Origin: Anaerolineaceae bacterium
Lineage (GTDB): Bacteria > Chloroflexota > Anaerolineae > Anaerolineales > Anaerolineaceae
Length of the DNA: 45,613 nt
Assembly: GCA_003446605.1 (NCBI GenBank)
Contig: DMDF01000166.1
Coordinates: forward strand, 1 to 45,613
Direction of reading: 5' to 3'
The position numbers and the translations under genes are program-made. Shown piece by piece: positions 42,481 through 45,613 of this stretch; position 1 is the stretch's first letter, and each line of letters starts with the position of its first letter. The notes under the pieces are model-generated. The model searched no databases. It worked only from the letters and a program-made list of their open reading frames with translations, and had not been told where the DNA came from.

Positions 42481-42907
42481 ACGAGCGGATTGCTTTCATG
42501 CCCATCCCTTTTTATTAAAGGTGAAGAACACCTCTTATGTTGGGATAAGAATTCTGTGCTAAACATGCTGCCTCATCTATAGGTAACACGCTATACCTTA
42601 AATTGGAATTCCATTTGAAGGAATCTGTCTCGTGCCTGCTTTCATAAGTATAGCAGCGGGAAACAGTGCGGAAAAACAATTATTTGGATTATAGAAAAAG
42701 TTGGTATTAAATTGCACAAGGAGATTGCAGGGAATGGAACATAATCAATTTAAGAGTATTTAATGCGTAGTGGCTGATGAATCCTCTACCTTAATCAGAG
42801 TCCCTAATTACCCCCCGCATATGGCTTATTTTGTGGTTTTTATGCCTTCTTACACAGATATGCTGTTTATAAAGCTCTATACATTCAAAATATGAGATAA
42901 TATGGTT
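42481..42907. other. Intergenic region after the SorC gene
   Basis: No gene recognised. A short 5-bp hairpin (aggtg / cacct, 42519-42533) could be a weak terminator for the regulator gene. The stretch ends at the tRNA-Lys fragment of copy C. Confidence 0.4.
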
Positions 42908-43080
42908 AACTTCGACCTACTGATTAAGAGTCAGTTTTCAACACGTCCACATAGTAGTACAGTGTCCATTGTGTCCACGCTGTATACAAGTAAGGGTAAA
43001 AAACTGTCCATTGCGTCCATTGTTTCCACCCAATTTCATCCTGGTTGCACCAGCGATGCACCGGGAAAGGCGACTCAATC
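42908..43080 (+). repeat. tRNA-Lys fragment and intergenic repeat, copy C (left of the DUF262 gene)
   Basis: Minus strand 42934-42908 carries a tRNA-Lys(CTT) anticodon arm (ctgactcttaatcag) and the start of the variable region (taggtcgaag), broken off before the TpsiC arm. From 42945, gtccac is followed by gtccattgtgtcc at 42964 and a second copy (gtccattgcgtcc) 42 bases on. A tail (gtttccacccaatttcatcc, then ggttgcaccag, and gggaaaggcgact) ends near 43074. The core 42945-43018 matches copy D at 45516-45588 over its whole length. Confidence 0.7.
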
Positions 43081-43164
43081 ACTAAAAGCCCACCAATTCC
43101 AAATATGTAAGTATATAATGTTTTTAAGGACCTTATTAATTCAATAATTTGTAAAGGGATAATC

Positions 43165-45417
43165 ATGAGCGAGACTGTATTCACGCAAGTAAATTACACC
43201 GTTCAAGCGCTGGTTGATCATATCGATTTGGGCATTATCGGTTTACCTGATATTCAACGTCCTTTTGTTTGGGGTAATTCAAAAGTAAGAGATCTTTTCG
43301 ATTCAATGTATAGAGGATATCCAGTTGGATATTTACTGTTCTGGCAAAACGGTATTACAGATGATGCTAGTGTTATTGGCGTAGATAAAAAAGAAATTAT
43401 TCCAAGTTTGCTGATTGTAGATGGACAACAACGTCTAACATCTCTCTTTTCGGTTATTCATGGAATTCCTATAACGAGAGAAGACTATACAACGGAGAAA
43501 CTCAACATAGCCTTTAATCCACTAGAGGAAAAATTCGAAGTGGCCGATGCAGCTATTAGACGTGACAAGTCATATATCCCGGATATCTCAATATTATGGA
43601 GTGATAAACCCGGGATTATCAAAATCATCAATAATCATATTAAGAATTTAAAAACTACAAGAGAAATCTCGGATATTGATGAAGAAAAAATACAAAATGC
43701 AATTCTCAAACTTAAATCATTGCTTAGCTTTCCTCTTACTGCTTTGCAGCTTTCCAAGAATGTTAGCGAAGAAAGCGTGGCAGAAGTCTTTGTTCGCATT
43801 AATAGTAAAGGTATAACTTTGAATCAAGCAGATTTCATTCTCACGCTTATGTCTGTATTTTGGGATGATGGACGTACACAATTGGAAAACTTTTGTAAAG
43901 CATCTAAGAATCCCTCAAAAGGTGTACCTTCTCCTTTTAATTATTTTATTGAGCCTTCACCTGATCAATTGCTTCGTGTGAGTGTCGGACTGGCATTTAA
44001 GAGAGCAAGATTACACTATATATATTCAATCTTACGTGGAAAAGATTTAGAAACCGAACAATTCAGTGATGAAAGACGACATGAGCAATTTGAAAAACTG
44101 AAGCAAGCTCAAGCAAAAGTATTAAATCTCCAGTATTGGCAAGACTTTTTAAAATGCATTCATAAAGCAGGCTTTCGTAGCGGAAAAATGATCAGTTCAC
44201 AAACCAACTTGCTTTACACATATGTTTTGTATTTGATAGGTCGTACTGAATATGGGATAGATGAGCACCACCTTAGAAGAGTGATTGCGCAATGGTTCTT
44301 CATGACAAGTCTTACTGGGAGATATACAGGCTCATCTGAGAGTGCGATGGAATCAGATCTTGCGAGATTTAGAGAAGTCACAGATAGAGAGGAATTTCTA
44401 AATATTTTACTGCGTATCTGCGATTTAGAATTAACTGAGGATTTCTGGAATATTACATTACCAAATGCCCTGGCAACATCTTCTCCAAGAAGCCCATCTT
44501 TGTTTGCTTATAATGCTGCCTTAGTTAATTTAGAAACTAATGCACTTTTCTCTGATATGAAGGTTTCAGATTTGTTTGAGCCCTCTATTACGGGTACAAA
44601 ATCAGCAGTCGAAAGACATCACTTGTTTCCAAAAGGGTACCTTGCCACAATTGGAATTTCTGATTTAAGAGAAATGAATCAAATCGCTAATTATGCATAT
44701 ATGGAATATTTAGACAATATTGACATATCTGATCAAGCGCCAGCAGATTATATTCAAGAATATAAAAAACGCTTTGATCATAAGTTACTTAACAAAATGT
44801 ATCATTGGCATGCATTACCTGAAAATTGGGAATATTTGGATTATTCTGAATTCTTAGAAAAGAGACGTGAGTTAATGGCACAGATTATTAGTGAGGGATA
44901 CCAAAAATTAAAATTAAAAGAGTCGAGTCCAATAGACACACATGAACTCTCATTATCTGAAATAATTAACCTAGGAGAAACACATCAAATCGAGTTTAAA
45001 GCAACTTTAAGAACAAATTTACATACAAACGAGAGAGATCCACGAATGGAATATACTGTTTTGCGAACAATAGCGGGTTTCTTAAATACAAATGGTGGAA
45101 TCCTAACAATAGGTGTCTATGATGATGGTACACCTTTAGGAATTGAAGTGGATGAATTTGAAAATGAAGATAAAATGTCACTCCACTTGGTAAATATAAT
45201 TAAATCACGCTTGAATACTTTAGTAATGCCATTCGTTCATATTCATTTTGATAATTATGAAAAAACCCGAGTAATGGTCGTTGAATGTTCAAGAGCACAT
45301 AAGCCAGTTTTCTTGAAGGACGAAAAGGAACAACGATTCTTTATTCGTACGGGTCCTTCAACAACAGAGCTTAAAGCTGACGAGATTATGGATTATACAA
45401 AAATTAGGTTTGTATAA
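43165..45417 (+). CDS. DUF262-HNH protein fused to a schlafen-type AlbA_2 domain
   Basis: Protein of 750 aa, clearly AT-rich. The N-terminal DUF262 (ParB-like, as in GmrS) shows LPDIQRPFVW at 27-36 and LLIVDGQQRLTSLFSVI at 82-98. A long helical middle (about 130-440) contains SEESVAEVFVRINSKGI. An HNH-like segment starts at H485/H486 (SAVERHHLFPKGYL), followed by Asn-rich NQIANYAYMEYLDN. The last ~150 residues are an AlbA_2 domain: HQIEFKATL (E610 region), TIAGFLNTNGGILTIGVYDDG and QRFFIRTGPSTTEL. DUF262-DUF1524 proteins include type IV restriction enzymes (GmrSD), and AlbA_2 domains bind nucleic acid, so a defence nuclease is likely. AAAGGGAT precedes ATG 43189 region start codon at 43165. 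Direct repeats flank the gene. Confidence 0.85.
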   Translation: MSETVFTQVNYTVQALVDHIDLGIIGLPDIQRPFVWGNSKVRDLFDSMYRGYPVGYLLFWQNGITDDASVIGVDKKEIIPSLLIVDGQQRLTSLFSVIHGIPITREDYTTEKLNIAFNPLEEKFEVADAAIRRDKSYIPDISILWSDKPGIIKIINNHIKNLKTTREISDIDEEKIQNAILKLKSLLSFPLTALQLSKNVSEESVAEVFVRINSKGITLNQADFILTLMSVFWDDGRTQLENFCKASKNPSKGVPSPFNYFIEPSPDQLLRVSVGLAFKRARLHYIYSILRGKDLETEQFSDERRHEQFEKLKQAQAKVLNLQYWQDFLKCIHKAGFRSGKMISSQTNLLYTYVLYLIGRTEYGIDEHHLRRVIAQWFFMTSLTGRYTGSSESAMESDLARFREVTDREEFLNILLRICDLELTEDFWNITLPNALATSSPRSPSLFAYNAALVNLETNALFSDMKVSDLFEPSITGTKSAVERHHLFPKGYLATIGISDLREMNQIANYAYMEYLDNIDISDQAPADYIQEYKKRFDHKLLNKMYHWHALPENWEYLDYSEFLEKRRELMAQIISEGYQKLKLKESSPIDTHELSLSEIINLGETHQIEFKATLRTNLHTNERDPRMEYTVLRTIAGFLNTNGGILTIGVYDDGTPLGIEVDEFENEDKMSLHLVNIIKSRLNTLVMPFVHIHFDNYEKTRVMVVECSRAHKPVFLKDEKEQRFFIRTGPSTTELKADEIMDYTKIRFV

Positions 45418-45515
45418 TATTGAGGATATTAAGAGAAAAGAACATATTATTTTCACTCTCGTAATTGAATAAAAGCATTTGCGACCCCCCTTGCGCCCCA
45501 TTCAACGGCAGATCT

Positions 45516-45588
45516 GTCCACAGCGTAGTACAGTGTCCATTGCGTCCACACGTTACACGGAACGAAGAAAAAACTGTCCATTGTGTCC
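45516..45588 (+). repeat. Dispersed intergenic repeat, copy D (right of the DUF262 gene)
   Basis: Direct copy of 42945-43018: gtccac, then gtagtacagtgtccattg, a variable 20-base middle, and aaaaaactgtccattg before gtgtcc. The two gtccattg motifs are 41 bases apart. The gttgcacc tail is not seen before the window ends. No hairpin terminator is seen between the gene's stop (45417) and this repeat. Confidence 0.7.
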
Positions 45589-45613
45589 ACTGGTAACCAT
45601 CCCCTAAAATAAT

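Noticed and set aside
42945..45588. CRISPR array or insertion-sequence terminal repeats
   Set aside because: The repeats are direct, about 74 bp, only two at this locus and 2.5 kb apart, with no transposase between them and no regular spacer pattern.

Overview
The window looks like a chromosomal stretch from an anaerobic, sugar-fermenting bacterium, most likely a member of the Chloroflexota (Anaerolineae-like). This is an inference from gene style: Thr/Pro-rich lipoprotein leaders, many CUT2-type sugar ABC transporters, TIR and leucine-rich-repeat proteins, PerR with an archaeal-type peroxiredoxin, and moderate G+C. No rRNA or intact tRNA is present to settle the taxonomy.

Layout. (1) 128-6543, + strand: a sugar operon with a double-SIS sugar-phosphate enzyme, a PfkB kinase and a complete CUT2 ABC importer (lipoprotein, permease, fused ATPase). 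(2) 6544-15368: an intergenic stretch with a decayed membrane-protein gene, then unrelated single genes: a transglutaminase-like protein, an MFS transporter, an APH-like kinase, a small membrane protein, a Gfo/Idh/MocA oxidoreductase, a TolB-like propeller lipoprotein and a TIR-LRR protein. (3) 15824-17485: a TPR protein, a fragment of which is duplicated at 25.3 kb. (4) 17921-25160, + strand: mannose-6-phosphate isomerase, GH38 alpha-mannosidase, PTS IIB, IIC and IIA, and a GntR regulator. This matches the logic of the E. coli mannosyl-glycerate (mng) system. (5) 25763-26945: perR and a peroxiredoxin, with a perfect Per box over the perR -10 element. (6) 27052-31500: an accessory island with an AbiEi/AbiEii toxin-antitoxin pair, a tRNA-Lys remnant, an XRE remnant, a DUF4256 gene, an IS30 remnant and a truncated, frameshifted IS110 element. 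(7) 31569-41378, - strand: a nine-gene sugar operon with a split transketolase, FGGY kinase, DUF2291 protein, CUT2 ABC importer, RbsD pyranase and a FucI-type isomerase, divergent from a SorC-family regulator (41527-42480). (8) 42908-45590: a DUF262-HNH-AlbA_2 fusion, a putative defence protein, bracketed by ~74-bp direct repeats.

How the genes work together. Three catabolic loci each combine uptake, sugar activation and entry to central metabolism. In the 31.6-41.4 kb locus the predicted order is import, anomer/ring conversion (RbsD), aldose-ketose isomerisation, phosphorylation, then C-C bond exchange by a dedicated two-subunit transketolase. No aldolase, epimerase or RbsK is encoded there. 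In the PTS locus, import with phosphorylation is followed by mannoside hydrolysis to mannose-6-P and then fructose-6-P.

The most unusual structural signal is a family of intergenic repeats. Copies lie at 27052-27160, 29033-29134, 42908-43080 and 45516-45588. They carry paired gtccattgtgtcc motifs 41-42 bp apart and/or a gttgcacc-type tail, and two have a tRNA-Lys(CTT) 3' fragment next to them. All are in the same orientation and they bracket the two defence-like modules (AbiE and DUF262-AlbA_2), suggesting cassette-like exchange.
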